The notes: generated by a model not told the origin, from the sequence alone. A stretch of DNA of 64,000 bases from Phyto melanocephala (GCA_941918925.1 OW799237.1:2647201-2711200); one strand, 5' to 3'. Positions 1 through 12,285 are shown, numbered from the stretch's first letter. Made by a program: numbers and translations.

Positions 1-2123
1 ACTAAAATATGATTACGATCATTGAGATAAGGTATTACGAAGGTAAAAGACTTTTTGATGTCTAACGAATTAAAACTTCTGGAGACTTCTTTCTCGGCTT
101 CTCTAAGTGATTTGGATTGTTGCAGGGTGGAAACACTGAATTCAGCCCATTCTCTAGAAATATCATGATGAGGCAAAATATATTGTAAATAACGTTTGGC
201 AATTTCATGCAAAGGTTTGCCGTACTCAGGAAAAACCTCTAATTCTACAGTGGGCATACGAACCACGGCCATACTGCCACCAGCCAAAAGCAGAGCAGCA
301 GTATCATCGTCTAATGGCTTCTGAAACGCCTTATGGGACAAGGGGCAGGGCTTAAACACTGAAGACAAAGGATCTTTGTTAAGTTTTTTCGTTTTTATCA
401 TCGCAGTCTTAATGGGCTTTAAGTATTGCCAAACTCGATTGTCTGGACAATGTATAGAACATTCATTGACCGGCTTAAAAGCTCTGCTTAAGTAAGGAGT
501 TTTATGGAATTCATCATTATTGCCCCGAGCACCTCTTAAACGCAATTTATAAGAACCGTGATCAACATCGATTATTTGATAGTAGTACTTATTGAATTCG
601 GTATTTATGAATGATGCGGCATTCCAACCGTTGCGTGTGAACGACATTGAAGAGTTTGCCGATTGCGCCAACATTTGACTGGCACTTTTTATCTTTTGTG
701 TTCGTATTCTCCTTTGTAATTCCCTATAAATACTTGCTTCGTTGTTAATTATGGCTAAACGATAGTTTTTTGAAAACTTTTGCAAATATTGCTTTCTCTC
801 GGCCACTGTTCGAAATTTGAGTAAATTTTCTGGCACTGCTGGCATGTCAAAATGAGGAGGTTTTGTTTTCGGTGTCATCAGACCTTCCATGTCTCTGGCG
901 AATATTTTACTCTTGGTTACCGTTTTATCCTCATCGATACTGTAATTGGTTTCCAAATCGTTAATGCGCATGTACTCGTTGAGCGACTCGCTTACGAACA
1001 CAGAGTTTTTGTTGTTTTTAGTGGAATGTGGTACAATAGGGGTCATTAGCATTCCAGGTATTCTTTCACAATCATCGAATCCCAAAAATTCATCTGTTGA
1101 ATCCATAGAATGTTCTTGCTGGTAGCTTTCCTTCAGAGAGCTGGAAGAAGACGTTAGTGCAAGATTATCTTTTTCTTTACATGTTGATATGTTAGTATTG
1201 TTGGTGCCACCGCTAACTTTGCATATGAGCATGTCCAAAAAATTTAGGCCAGTCTTTAGTTTCTCTGCTTGAGTGCTAGGCTCTGTGGGAGACTTTTCAG
1301 TTTTCTCATCAGTGTCTAATTGCTTAACAGGTTGTATATTTTCCTGAGTGGTAATTTGCTTTTCTGGTGTTGACTCCAAGTTAATTTGCCAAACTTCCGG
1401 CCTTTCGAAGCCTGAACTTTCAGCAATTGCATCATTTCTTTCTATTGTTCTAATAATATCTAAAGGAGCAGTATTATCTCTTCGAGTTTTTAAATTAACT
1501 AATTGTTCTTTGAGTTTATTTCTAACATCATATAAACTATTGTTATCAGACTTTTGTTTCTCTTCTTGGCTGGTGGATGAATTTTCACATTCATCGATAT
1601 TATTTGCACAATTTTCATTTTCCTCCTCTCCATTAGTTGGTGGTTGCTTTTGATCAGAATTTGTCATTAAAGGTTTCGGTCTTCTACCATTTTTCAGCAG
1701 CTTTAATTGCTCTTTCATCTGTTTGCTTACATCTTCGGAATTGATGTTAGCTTCTGCTATTCTTTCTTTATGGCTTTCTGTCTTTTCTTCGTGCACCACT
1801 TCTTCAACATATTCTTTAATGCCTAAATTAACTTTCTGCCATGCCACTATGCGTTTGGACCATTGCTTTATGTTTTGACGCTTTCGCTTAAACATTTTAC
1901 GATTTGACTGATCGAACAAAACACGCCTTAGGCGATAGTATATAATGAAAACTCGATTTTCTTTACGTATAGCATAACGTTTTATAACGATGCGAGGCCA
2001 AGTCTCGAACCATATGAACTTTTCGATGTTTTCCAAATTATAACGTAAGAATTCGGACGAAACTTTATGCTTTCGTTGTAATCTACGAAATATTCGCCAA
2101 TCCTTTTGTGTTAATCGAATCAT
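1..2123 (-). CDS. Uncharacterised basic/acidic protein, 3' end cut by window edge
   Basis: I do not recognise this gene. Read on the minus strand from the ATG at 2123, the frame stays open for 707 codons and runs off the window without a stop, so the C-terminus is missing. Residues 1-95 are rich in Lys, Arg and Trp (MIRLTQKDWRIFRRLQRKHK at the start). Residues ~120-340 are low-complexity and acidic, rich in Glu, Asn and Ser. Two Met-Thr-Pro sites, possible proline-directed phosphosites, lie near residues 355 and 415. From ~430 to 707 the sequence is less repetitive and looks like a folded or conserved region, with a helical Arg/Lys-rich stretch near 440-480 and the segment DISREWAEFSV near 655. 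No signal peptide or membrane segment is seen. The basic composition suggests a nuclear protein, which is inference. A strong 3' splice site (T-tract then AG at 2160-2161) lies just upstream of the ATG, implying a 5'-UTR intron. Confidence 0.8.
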   Translation of the reverse strand, partial: MIRLTQKDWRIFRRLQRKHKVSSEFLRYNLENIEKFIWFETWPRIVIKRYAIRKENRVFIIYYRLRRVLFDQSNRKMFKRKRQNIKQWSKRIVAWQKVNLGIKEYVEEVVHEEKTESHKERIAEANINSEDVSKQMKEQLKLLKNGRRPKPLMTNSDQKQPPTNGEEENENCANNIDECENSSTSQEEKQKSDNNSLYDVRNKLKEQLVNLKTRRDNTAPLDIIRTIERNDAIAESSGFERPEVWQINLESTPEKQITTQENIQPVKQLDTDEKTEKSPTEPSTQAEKLKTGLNFLDMLICKVSGGTNNTNISTCKEKDNLALTSSSSSLKESYQQEHSMDSTDEFLGFDDCERIPGMLMTPIVPHSTKNNKNSVFVSESLNEYMRINDLETNYSIDEDKTVTKSKIFARDMEGLMTPKTKPPHFDMPAVPENLLKFRTVAERKQYLQKFSKNYRLAIINNEASIYRELQRRIRTQKIKSASQMLAQSANSSMSFTRNGWNAASFINTEFNKYYYQIIDVDHGSYKLRLRGARGNNDEFHKTPYLSRAFKPVNECSIHCPDNRVWQYLKPIKTAMIKTKKLNKDPLSSVFKPCPLSHKAFQKPLDDDTAALLLAGGSMAVVRMPTVELEVFPEYGKPLHEIAKRYLQYILPHHDISREWAEFSVSTLQQSKSLREAEKEVSRSFNSLDIKKSFTFVIPYLNDRNHIL

Positions 2124-3700
2124 TCTAAAAGATATAAAGACTTATTGTGCCAGGTGTCTCTAAAAAAAAATTGGAATAAGGACAATTACAGTTTGTATAT
2201 ATGTATACATACATAAGTATACACATATAAAAGTATATATGTATATGTGATTTTTTTTTATTTTGCAGGTATGAAGAAATCTTTTTTTTATATTAAAAAA
2301 TATATTTTTTAAATGTTTTCTTACAATGCATATAATTAAAAATTATGGAAAATTTTTAAAAAAATTTTATAAATTTAAATAGGTATTTATTAATTTTTTA
2401 AACGCGATTGTGTGACAAATTAAATATTTTTAAAATCAAAAATTTAAATTCAACATTTTTAATCTAAAATAATTTTACTTTTTTTTGCTGTTAAATATCT
2501 AACTAATTTATTTTAAAAATTAAAAATTTACTTTTTACGATATTTATAATTTTGTTTCATTTCCGTATTTAGACATAATTTCAGAAACTTGGTAACCCTT
2601 TTTTGTTTGCCATATACATACACAATACTATAATGAATAAACACATTCATCGATTCTTTCGGAATAGAATTTTTCAACAATAACCTATTTACTTTATAGC
2701 TAATTCTTTTACAAATATACATATATATTCTTACCAAATACTTCTAACTTGATAACATTTTTTTTTTGCTTTGTAAAAAAACAACTGTTCAACTTTTCTT
2801 TTATTTATTCAAAAAAAAAAAAACATTTAAAAAATATTAAATAAAGGGATATACCTACATACCTATGACAGCAAAAACACTGGCAACAAACACCCACTTT
2901 GCAAATGGCGTGTATAAAGTTTATAGTGCGTGTGTGTGTGTGAATGCTCCGCCGCACACACTAGAATCACACTAAAGTATTGCTTAAGACTTTATTTATA
3001 ACAAATCATATTTATACACACATTTTTACTTGAGTTTAAACTGTTTCGTGCACTTTTAATTCATTTTCACACAATTTCTTACACTTAAAAACGTTAAATT
3101 CCCGTTAAAATTTTGTTGAAAAAGTTAAAAATTCTACTGCAGAATGATCGCAAACCTTTTGCTTGTTTGACATTTGTTATACATGTGTTTCGTATTTTTT
3201 CTGTTCCCCTTTAAAATACTGTCAAAACAAAAATCAGTTGTTGTGTTGAGAGAGAAATGTGGTGAACAATTATGAAACAAAGTTTTTCTTCCTTTTGAGC
3301 GGGAGTTTAGAATCAATCACATGTTTTTTATTTACATTTGTGAAGAGCGTACGACTTTATATTTGTTCGTGTGTGTAATTTAATGTATCACAGCTATAGA
3401 AGAGTGGCGGTATTTTGTTTTTGCCGCACATGCTTTTTAAATTTTATTTGTGTGTTGTTCAAGTGATAAACATTATACAACAGCTGTTTAATATTGGTTG
3501 GTTGGTGAAATTTTAAAACTATGTGAATTATTTTTGCAAGTCATCATTTTTGAGGTTATGTGCAATTAGTTTTTTTCTTTAATTTTATGTATGAATACAA
3601 TTTCAACAAAAGGAAAACATATGTATATAAAAAAAAGTAAAAATTGCTTGTATCATCACTATAAAATATTAGTCAAGGAAGAATTTTTAATATTTATATA
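2124..3700. other. AT-rich upstream region of the first gene
   Basis: No convincing coding sequence. The probable 5'-UTR intron acceptor of the minus-strand gene is at 2160-2161 and its promoter should lie further right. A GT microsatellite is at about 2929-2943. Short open frames here are AT-rich with no family signature. Confidence 0.5.
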
Positions 3701-3703
3701 GAA

Positions 3704-3887
3704 CTAGCCTGTGCCCGCTACTTCGTCTGCGTAGTTATCGGCACGAAATTTAGCCTATTTATGTAATAATTCAGGTTGTTATATATCTGTATAGCAAATT
3801 TCATTTAAATTCGTATTGTAATTTTTCACTTGATTGAGTAAAAACATTAAAACATACAGCCACATTTATTATATTATTAGTATTAAA
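3704..3887 (-). mobile_element. Short Helitron-like remnant
   Basis: The left side carries CTAG (3704-3707) next to GTGCCCGCTACTTCGTCTGC, the form expected of a Helitron 3' end read on the opposite strand. The right side reads, on the minus strand, as an ACTAATAATATAATAAATGTG start that matches the start at 40306. The element is only about 180 bp and is non-coding. The first bases at the 5' end have decayed. Confidence 0.5.
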
Positions 3888-4695
3888 TATTATTAGTAGC
3901 AAATATTTAAGCAAAAATACATCTACAGACGATGTTGGATAATTAAATTTTTTTTTAATTTTGGGCACTCGAAACCTTTAAACAATTGACTAATTCAATA
4001 AAAAAATATTTTTGCATAATTCCGCAAATTCGGCTGATTGCTGTGATCTATATCTATCTATATCTGTAAAAAATGAAATCAAAATTTCTTTTTGATAAAT
4101 TATGTGCATTAATATACACCTAAATACATATATATATGTATATATATTTGTAACGCTAATTAAATTAACTGATTTTCCTATCCCAGAATCAGCTATGCTA
4201 ATAAAACCGTTCGTTTTCAAATCCAATAATTTTGAAAAAAATGTAATGTAGTCCGATAAATTTCGAGTTTAAGTTTTTATATAATACCTAATTATGTTCT
4301 GCAAAGAACATCCAATTTTTAATTTCAAATCAATTTGTTTTTAAATCGATTTCAATCACATTCCTACATGATACCATAAATTTATTATAAGTAGTATAAT
4401 TTTATTCTTCTGCACTCCTTCCCAAAAAATGCTTTATTTTTTTTCAACTTTTTGAGCTAACATTTTAATGACAAAGGTGCATAACCAAAATACTAGGATA
4501 TTGCAGGTTGTTTCAAGTTGCGTTAGTCGACCTAACCTTCTTGTAGGAAGATGAATAAAAAAATTAAAGTTGGATTTAATTATTAATTAATCCTCTGATA
4601 ACTCTATCACGGTATTAACCACTTAATATAAGGACGTAAAACTCTTAAACGGCCTAATTTTCCTTGAATGTTAATAGAAATGGCTTTTTACCCGA
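3888..4695. other. AT-rich spacer
   Basis: I see no gene. A (TA)n-like tract lies near 4128-4149 and small inverted repeats are present. Confidence 0.4.
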
Positions 4696-4834
4696 CCAGG
4701 GGCTCAATTCTCGTTATGTGAAACTGTGAAATGAAAAAATGTTTGTATAGCAAAGGGTATGGTGACACCATATGATATGACACACAAAAACTTTTCATTT
4801 CATAGTTTCATAGAACGAGAATTGATACCCAGGA
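4696..4834. mobile_element. MITE with ~40-bp terminal inverted repeats (family A)
   Basis: The two ends read CTCAATTCTCGTT... and, on the other strand, ATCAATTCTCGTT..., and stay complementary for about 40 bp including a GAAACTRTGAAATGAAAA segment. The centre holds GGTGACACCAT. Related sequence occurs at 14852-14942 and 58020-58112, so this is a dispersed non-autonomous family. The superfamily is not determined because no clear target duplication was found. Confidence 0.7.
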
Positions 4835-5788
4835 TGGGAAGTCTCGTTTTTGTCATCATACTTTTTATTTTACAGAACTTAGGGCCTTCGAGCGTTAAAT
4901 GTGTTTAAAAGGGTTAAAAAGTTATTTGATCGTGTATTAATACATTTATACATACCTATTATATGGATAAACTTTTTAACAAAATTATATTTAAAAAATA
5001 TATAAACAAGACTTTCAATATGCTGCATCAGAAGGTATGACTTTTAGACTTTTTATAGTAGAGACTATGACGAAACTAAATTTCACAGATCTGGGGGTGT
5101 CATACTTTGCTTAGATTATTATCAGTCTGACGAAATTCCGTCGGTTGTTTTATTAATGAATCTAACGATTGCGAAGGATAGTGATTTATACCCTTATCGC
5201 AAGAATATGTAAATATAGGGTAACGGTTAAAGTTATTTAGTCTTAAATGTGTTTAATGACAAATTTATTTATTTTTTTAACTTTTTAATTTTTTTGCACG
5301 TTTTACGATTAACTAAAAACAATTTTTGAATTTTTTTTTTTGTTAAAATGCTGAATTTCTATCAAAATTACTTGGCATCCCTTAAAAATATGTACCAAAA
5401 TGACTATGAAAAAATTAACTATGCTATTAATACACAGTGAATTCACAATAAAAAAGAAGAAATAATTTTAAAGACACACTTTTTCTTGTTTTTTGTTGCT
5501 AAATGCAGTACAAAACACACCATTAAAATTGGAGAAAGAAATTGTTAAATATGTAATATGTAGTTTTCCAGTAAAGATTGCATTTTTTTCTATTTATTTT
5601 GGGTCACATTTTTCAGTCATAACATACATACATACATATGTAAAATCTTATTTTACAGAACGAAAATTGTCCCCCTGTATTTTCTTTCGAAGGCTATAAT
5701 TAACATATAAACATACTTACATATGTATGTGTATATTTGTATGTATGTATCAAAGTTGATTGTCATGAGTTTTGCAGTTTATTAGATA
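4835..5788. other. AT-rich spacer
   Basis: No gene is visible. Open frames here are short and lack family features. Confidence 0.4.
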
Positions 5789-5894
5789 CTAGCCAATCCC
5801 GGCGCGCGTTGCTACGCCCCTTCATGAATTTGAATCGCATTCTAAATTTTAATCGAATATCAAGTGCAAGGCTAAAAACTATAACCTTTTCTTT

Positions 5895-6530
5895 ATGAGC
5901 ATGGCACTGCCCACTTTTCTAATTACGAAACTGTATAGTCATGACAGCTCAATAAGTGTGCAAAGTTTCAGAAAAATCGGTCCAGTGTAAGTACCTCAAA
6001 ATGATACCTTTTTTTATGGGCGTGGCACTGCCCACTTTTCTAAATACGAAACTGTATAGTCATGACAACTCAATATGTGTGCAAAGTTTCAGAAAATCGG
6101 TCCAGTGCAAGTACCTCAAACTGATACCTTTTTTTTAATGGGCGTGGCACTGCCCATTTTTCTAATGACGGAAGTTTAAAGTCATGACAGCTCAGTATGT
6201 TTGCAAAGTTTCAGAAAATTCGGTCCAGTGCAAGTAGCTAAAACTGATAACTAATTTTTTATGGGCGTGGCCCCGCCCACTTTTTCAATCACGAAATTAT
6301 AAAGCCATGGCAGCTCAATATGTGTGCAAAGTTTCAGAAAAATCCGTCCAGTGCAAGTACCTCAAAATTAAAACATTTTTAGGGGCGTGGCCCCGCCCAC
6401 TTTTCTTATCACGAAATTATTTAGTCATGACAGCTCGATATGTGTGCAAAGTTTCAGAAAAATCGGTCAAGTGCAAGTAGCTTAAAATGATAACTAATTT
6501 TTTATGGGCGTGGCTCCGCCCACTTTTTTT
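5895..6530. repeat. Tandem array, ~5 units of 120-123 bp
   Basis: The GGCGTGGC...GCCCAC motif recurs at about 5902, 6023, 6145, 6268, 6388 and 6511, giving periods of 120 to 123 bp. Each unit also repeats CAAAGTTTCAGAAAA and GTCCAGTGCAAGTA. The GC-rich motif is self-complementary (GGGC/GCCC) and could form a hairpin in every unit. Confidence 0.9.
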
Positions 6531-6613
6531 CACCCATAAACACTCCCTGGTATGTGTACAACAACTTACCAAAGTTTGAGCCCGATCGGTTTTACAGTTT
6601 CGGAGTCTATAGC

Positions 6614-6680
<67 letters not shown>
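6614..6680. repeat. (CA)n microsatellite
   Basis: About 33 uninterrupted CA dinucleotides near the 5' end (minus strand) of the Helitron-like element. Confidence 0.97.
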
Positions 6681-6684
<4 letters not shown>

Positions 6685-6918
6685 TTCACTTTTATATATA
6701 TAGATTTAAATATATTCTCAAGATTTAAAAATTAAAGGATTTTTTTTACATTTCTTACAACAAAAATTTGATAAACTCTGACTAATTTTGGACACATTTT
6801 ACAAAATGTTAAAATAATTTTTAAATGTTTTTACTACAATAAGATAAATATTATTGTCCGTTTTAGTAATATGTTAAAATTTATGGCGAATGACTTAATG
6901 GCCGAACCTAGTGTTATG

Positions 6919-7612
6919 TGGGATTTCAATCTATACATGTAATCGGGTAACTAAGCTCACGATTGGTCGTCAAAGCCTCTAGCGTGACGGGAGGCACAAA
7001 TGCATACATAGACAGTTGATTGGCTATACTCTTAGCCAAAGTAGAATATTTGTATACAAAAATTCAAATATTTTATGTCCAAGTCTGGCTTTGCTATAGT
7101 AAAATTTTGCAATAATTACCTTAATTATAAATTCACTTTATTTCAAACTCTAGTAGAGCTAATTAGTTTATAGAAATAATAGTTTTTAGAGTTATCAAAG
7201 GACTAGGCAACTAGTGTTGCCATTTTTTAAACTATTAAGTAACCAAATGTCGCATAAACGCCAAAGAGTTGGAGTTATAACTGGTTTGTCCCTGAACTTA
7301 AGCGACTTTATGTATCCCAATAAAAGTAGCCCGGTGGGGTCTAATCAGATGATCTTAGCAGACAGTAGACTGCTTTAAAACGTGAGATTAATTGCTATTC
7401 TCTCAATAGGTTCATGATGTCTCGTGGCAACATTTTGTTGAAAGTCGGTAATTATTGCACATTACCTTAATCCATTGACGTCGCCGGCGCACAAACAACA
7501 CGCAACAGTGCATATTTAGGGTGTATTAGCAGCTCTTGAAATGAACGCTTCATAGTGAAATAGCAAACTTACCATTGCCACATGTAAAGATTTTTTTTAG
7601 ACTGAAATCCCA
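6919..7612. mobile_element. Possible ~690-bp element with short terminal inverted repeats
   Basis: The ends are TGGGATTTCAATCTA and, on the opposite strand, TGGGATTTCAGTCTA (14 of 15 identical), followed on both sides by a TACATGT-type motif. I found no clear target-site duplication, so this could be an old element or a chance pairing. Confidence 0.4.
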
Positions 7613-10600
7613 AATAGTAAAAAATTAACCCGTTATTTTAAATAAATAAATTAAGAGAATTAAAACCAAAATTACTTCGTTTTAAAAAAATAATAAAACG
7701 AAAATAGAAAGTACATGACACAAATTCCGATTCCTTTTTGGTATCGATCCATAACATACCTGATAATCTAATTTGTAAACAATGTATAACACCGAAAATT
7801 TCGATATACATAGTTCCACATTTAAAGCCTCTACATTTTTATTAATTTATTTATGTATATTTATAATAAAGTAGGTACCATCGCCGCGTGATTGTACTTT
7901 ATTTTATTAAGGAGCATAATGTCAGGCTATTTACATACATATTAGCACGTTTTTTTCATAACCTAACTTAGGCAATAATCTTTGATAAAACATGATGCCA
8001 GCTTTCTTAAGCATTAAAAAAACAGTATACAATCAGTAAAATTATAAGATGGTATACATATGTATGTATGTACTTATATGTAAGTACATAGAAAAAATAC
8101 ATCGGTATTTGCTTGTTTGTAGTTTTAATTTTATGGATACGAGTATTTTTGTTTACATAAATTAGTTGTACAATTTCATTTCCTTCGAGGAAGTTACTGC
8201 TTTTTTACTAACCTGAAATATTTTGTTTAAGCACTATTTAATTCTCTATAAAATAATTTAAACAACAAAACCGTAGATGCAATCGTTCATTTGACAGTTC
8301 GTAAATAAACTACACTGAATGCTTACAGTGCTGGAATCAATTATAGAAACAAAAATAAAATCCAACATGCATTATGAATAAAATTTAAAATTAATACAAA
8401 AAAATTTGTTTTAAGATAAATGATTGTCGATGTGGTAATACCATTGAAAATATAATAACTTTATAAGAAATTTTTTCAAAAAAAATTTTTTTTTACTATA
8501 ATGACAATAAAAGCTTAATGGAACCTTTGTCACATATTTTTTTTAACAAATTGTAAGAGCTAGATGTAACAACATCACTAGTTTCAAAAACTATTTGACG
8601 CAAGCGGATAGCCGGCATGTGCAACTAAACTAAAAAAAATAAAATTTTTTCGTTAAAAATTTTATAAAGAATATTTTGAATTTATTTTGATAGATTTTTA
8701 TTTTTTTGTGGTCTAAAACTGTTTTCGCATTTTTGTTTTTCTCATAAAATCAGTTAGATTAATTAAAAGAAATAAATAACTTAAAAGTTGGCAGACAAAT
8801 TTCCACTCTATTTTTACACATGCAAGTTAACATAATTTAATTTTAAGAGTTCCAGATGAAAATACTTGAAACCCAGAAGCAAATCTTACGTTATCATCGA
8901 TAGTTTCCACGAAATATCAGTCGAAAATCGTAGAAGAATATAGTACTAAAAAATAAAATTTCGCAAATATGTAAACAGTAAATATTTTTGCAAGGGGAAC
9001 CTAAGCAAATTTTATTTATCCGGTAATCGCTTTACAGCTCTAGTTCAAAATAAGTAAAGAATAATAATCAGATGACGAACCGCACCAACCTGAGATATAA
9101 ATATGCCTTATTAAAACCTAATAATTTATATACATATACCTTCAGAAATAATTGTTTTCTTAAGACATCATGTATTTTACATGACTACCTGTCTTCCTGA
9201 ACTCGATTAACTAAATAACTTATGGTGGTACCATAAGGAAATCAGACATACTGTTTTTAGCCGTACAAAGAGTGCGCTATCAATTCTTGTCTATCGATTG
9301 GATAAATTGTCAAACAGCTGTTTGAAAAAAAAAATAATAAATGAAATAATAAACTTAATACCCGAAGTGAAAATTGTTATGCATTTTTTGTTGTGTTTTA
9401 CTCTTTGTTAAAAAGTCGTTTAAAATAAAGTATTGAATGCAAATAAGAATAAGTGTAAACATCTTTGGGAAATTTTTTTGTAAATGGTATTTTAGAACAA
9501 ATATATCGAAGGCAAAAAAAAAAGGCAAAAGCAACAAATCTGCCCGGGTTAATCTACTTAGTTTAATTATATGTTCCGACAATTATTCTACATCTTTATA
9601 GTCATCGATTTGCTCACATATACAAAACATTGGCAAAGTAACTGTAAAAATTGGTTCATGTTCTTTAATGTGGAGAAAACATGCAAATTTTGCTATTTTT
9701 ATTTGTATTTTGATGTCAGACATCTTTAAGCTAACAAATTTTTTGACAACGCTACAAAACATCGACAACTTAATGTGCACATAAAGAAGTGCTTGTTGTT
9801 CTAAAAAATCAATAGTTATTGAAGACACTGAGCAATAACAAATAGTGGTGTAAAGGTAAAGATTTTGTAATCAGAGTGAAACAAAATTGCCATTGCAGTT
9901 ATTGTGTAAAACAATGCTTCCAAAAATCAAAAAACAATTTGATGCAGCTCTTATTTTTGCCAATACTGTTTGTGAATGTCTGGTATACCTATGTATGTAT
10001 GTAGTTGGTACATACTAATAATATACGAATGAAAAACATAAGACTTTTGCAACAATAGGTAGCAAAATTAGTCTGGATAAAATTTTCATGCGCAGGATCA
10101 ACAAATAAATAAAAAAATTAATTAATTGTATCTTTTTATAAAAATATTTGCTCAAAATTTAACAAGTCACAATTTTGAGAAAAAATATTATAACTAAAAT
10201 AATTTATATCCAGATATGTAGCTTAAAATGCGACAAATATCCTTTATTCACATACATAACTGTACTTCCGCAGATCACTTGAGCACTAAAAAACAAAATG
10301 TCGGTCAACACCACGAAGTTGAATGGATACATGAAACAGCAGAGCTTAGCTAAAAAGCTCAAGACTTATACATATGTACATTTAATTTTATGTATACTAG
10401 CTATAAGCACATTTTTTCAGCTATCCAACCCAACATTTTAATAAATGTTCTAGGTTTTTTATTTAAGCGTTAAACTTACTTACCAATATATTTAATTGTT
10501 TGTATAAATATGTATATATGTATGTAAGTTATCCAGCTTATTTTTTAAATTGATTTTAAGATATTTATTTTCGTTTCCAAAAAACTTCGATTAATCACTT

Positions 10601-11054
10601 GACATTTGGTTAAATAACAAACAAAACAAATAGCAGAGAACAGCATTGTACATACATACATTCATATATATAGTTGAAGAAACATAGTGGTAAATGAAAC
10701 ATGGTGAATATAGGATGAATAACCCTGTAAACAGAAATGAATTCGAACAAAACTGCGTCGTTAAAAAATGGCTAAATTTTTGTACAACATAAGAAAACTG
10801 ATATTTTTATAACTATTTATAGATATATAGTAGTTTTGTTGTTTACATCCAAATTCATTATGCAACGTTAAAATAGGCTGGCAACCCTTTAAATGAAACA
10901 ATTTGATAAAGAAACATTATGGGAAGGAGACAACTAGCTAATATTTGGCGCCAATTAACTGCAATTAAAGTCTCTAAAATACAAAAAGGCACGTGTTTGT
11001 TCGAATTTTTAAGGAAATAGTAGAAACACACAATTCTCAATTTTAAATTCGTTT
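7613..11054. other. AT-rich intergenic spacer
   Basis: No gene is supported. Minus-strand open frames of 75-81 codons at 9355-9828 show no recognisable family. A perfect palindrome built on CAGCTG lies near 9312-9325. TATGTA-rich runs are scattered through the region. Confidence 0.45.
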
Positions 11055-11075
11055 TTAATAAAAAAAAAAAATAAT

Positions 11076-11097
11076 TTTATTTGTCTTGTTCTTTATT
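11076..11097 (-). terminator. Poly(A) signals of the snoRNA host transcript
   Basis: AATAAA occurs twice on the minus strand (11092-11097 and 11076-11081), shortly after the last acceptor at 11155-11156, and is followed by an A-rich run. Confidence 0.55.
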
Positions 11098-12285
11098 TCC
11101 TTTCTTTGAAGTGTACATTGCATAGAATAATAATAACAAGAACGTCAGTCTTACCTAAAAAGAAAAATAAACAACAAATAATTAGTTTGCTATTAATCTA
11201 TTAGAAAAAAAACAAAGATATTTATTTTTTTACTGGTAAAAAATATTTAAAAAGTAATTGAAAAATCTTAATTTTATTTGAGAAAATTATTAATTGTTAA
11301 GATATAATTGTCACTCATTAAGGAACGAAAAACATATGAAGAAAATTTTTTTTTATAACAGCTAAAATGAGCGTTAGCTTCATTTTATCATACTAAAGGG
11401 TTTTCAATAAGGAGAAGTACATAGATGCTGACAAGTGCCGCTAGTGTGGTTTACAATATGTATACTAATTTGCATTGCCATTCTCAAACTCAACGTAAGA
11501 AGCACATTTTGTTGATAGATTCACTAATATCGTTTTTAAAAGATGTACGGATGGCTTAAAATTGAAATCAATTAGTTAATGTATTTAGGCATTGTCTTTT
11601 GGTAAACCTTGTTTGGCTTAGTGTCAAATATACTGCAATTTTGCTTAACTTAGATTTTCGCTTAAAATGCATATCATTGCATTTTTTATTTTTAATTGCT
11701 ACTAAATCGGCGTTTAGTCATTAGTGAATAAGTCAAATAATAAACAACAGGTTTGACTGTGCAAAAATAACAAGGCTACATTGGATACGCACGTTTCCTA
11801 AATTTTTACTATTTTTTTTACTAGTCTTTAATTTTATCATTTACGTTTTATATAGAATTTTGTGAAAAAGAACGCAATCCAGTAAGATTCAGAAAAAATA
11901 TAAATTTTTTAAGTAAACGAACGAACCTAATGTCTTGTCCTTATTGAAAAGCATTTAAAATTAAAAAAATTCAACAAAATAGCAGTAGGTGTGAGTGTGA
12001 GTAGCAGAGTGAGACATTATCAGAATCCTTTTTTTATTAGTTACAAAAAAATAACATAAATAAATACGATGTGTATTATTCTTACCTTTAATGTAAACAG
12101 ATCCTGCTTGCTATTGATAAAACAAATTGCTAAAAATAAAAATAAAAAAAAAAGTATTTAACAAATGTAAAAAAATCGTACTTTTATGTATAAACAACAA
12201 AAGTTTTAATATGTATTGGTTTAAAATCATAAATATGTTATTATTTTTTGCATACGAGTTTAAACCAAAACAAATTGCTTCAATA

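Larger units (their letters stand above)
5789..6704 (-). mobile_element. Helitron-like element with central tandem repeats (DINE-TR1-like)
   Basis: Read on the minus strand, the element starts with TCTATATATATAAAAGTG after an A and ends with GGCTAG before a T (CTAG at 5789-5792). These are the TC start, CTRR end and A/T target preference of Helitrons. A GC-rich segment near 5798-5818 could form the 3' hairpin. The interior holds a (CA)n tract and about five tandem units. This architecture (short non-coding Helitron, 5' microsatellite, central repeats) resembles the DINE-TR1 type described from Drosophila. No Rep or helicase coding is present, so it is non-autonomous. Confidence 0.75.

Noticed and set aside
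5895..6530. Regularly spaced repeats that could suggest a CRISPR array
   Set aside because: Units are ~121 bp and repeat along their whole length with no unique spacers, in a fly genome, inside a Helitron-like element.
6417..6689. Minus-strand frame of 90 codons starting with a Val-Cys repeat
   Set aside because: It is the (CA)n microsatellite and Helitron repeats read as protein.
9355..9828. Two adjacent minus-strand frames of 75 and 81 codons
   Set aside because: I considered a hAT-type transposase remnant, but no catalytic or zinc-finger residues line up.
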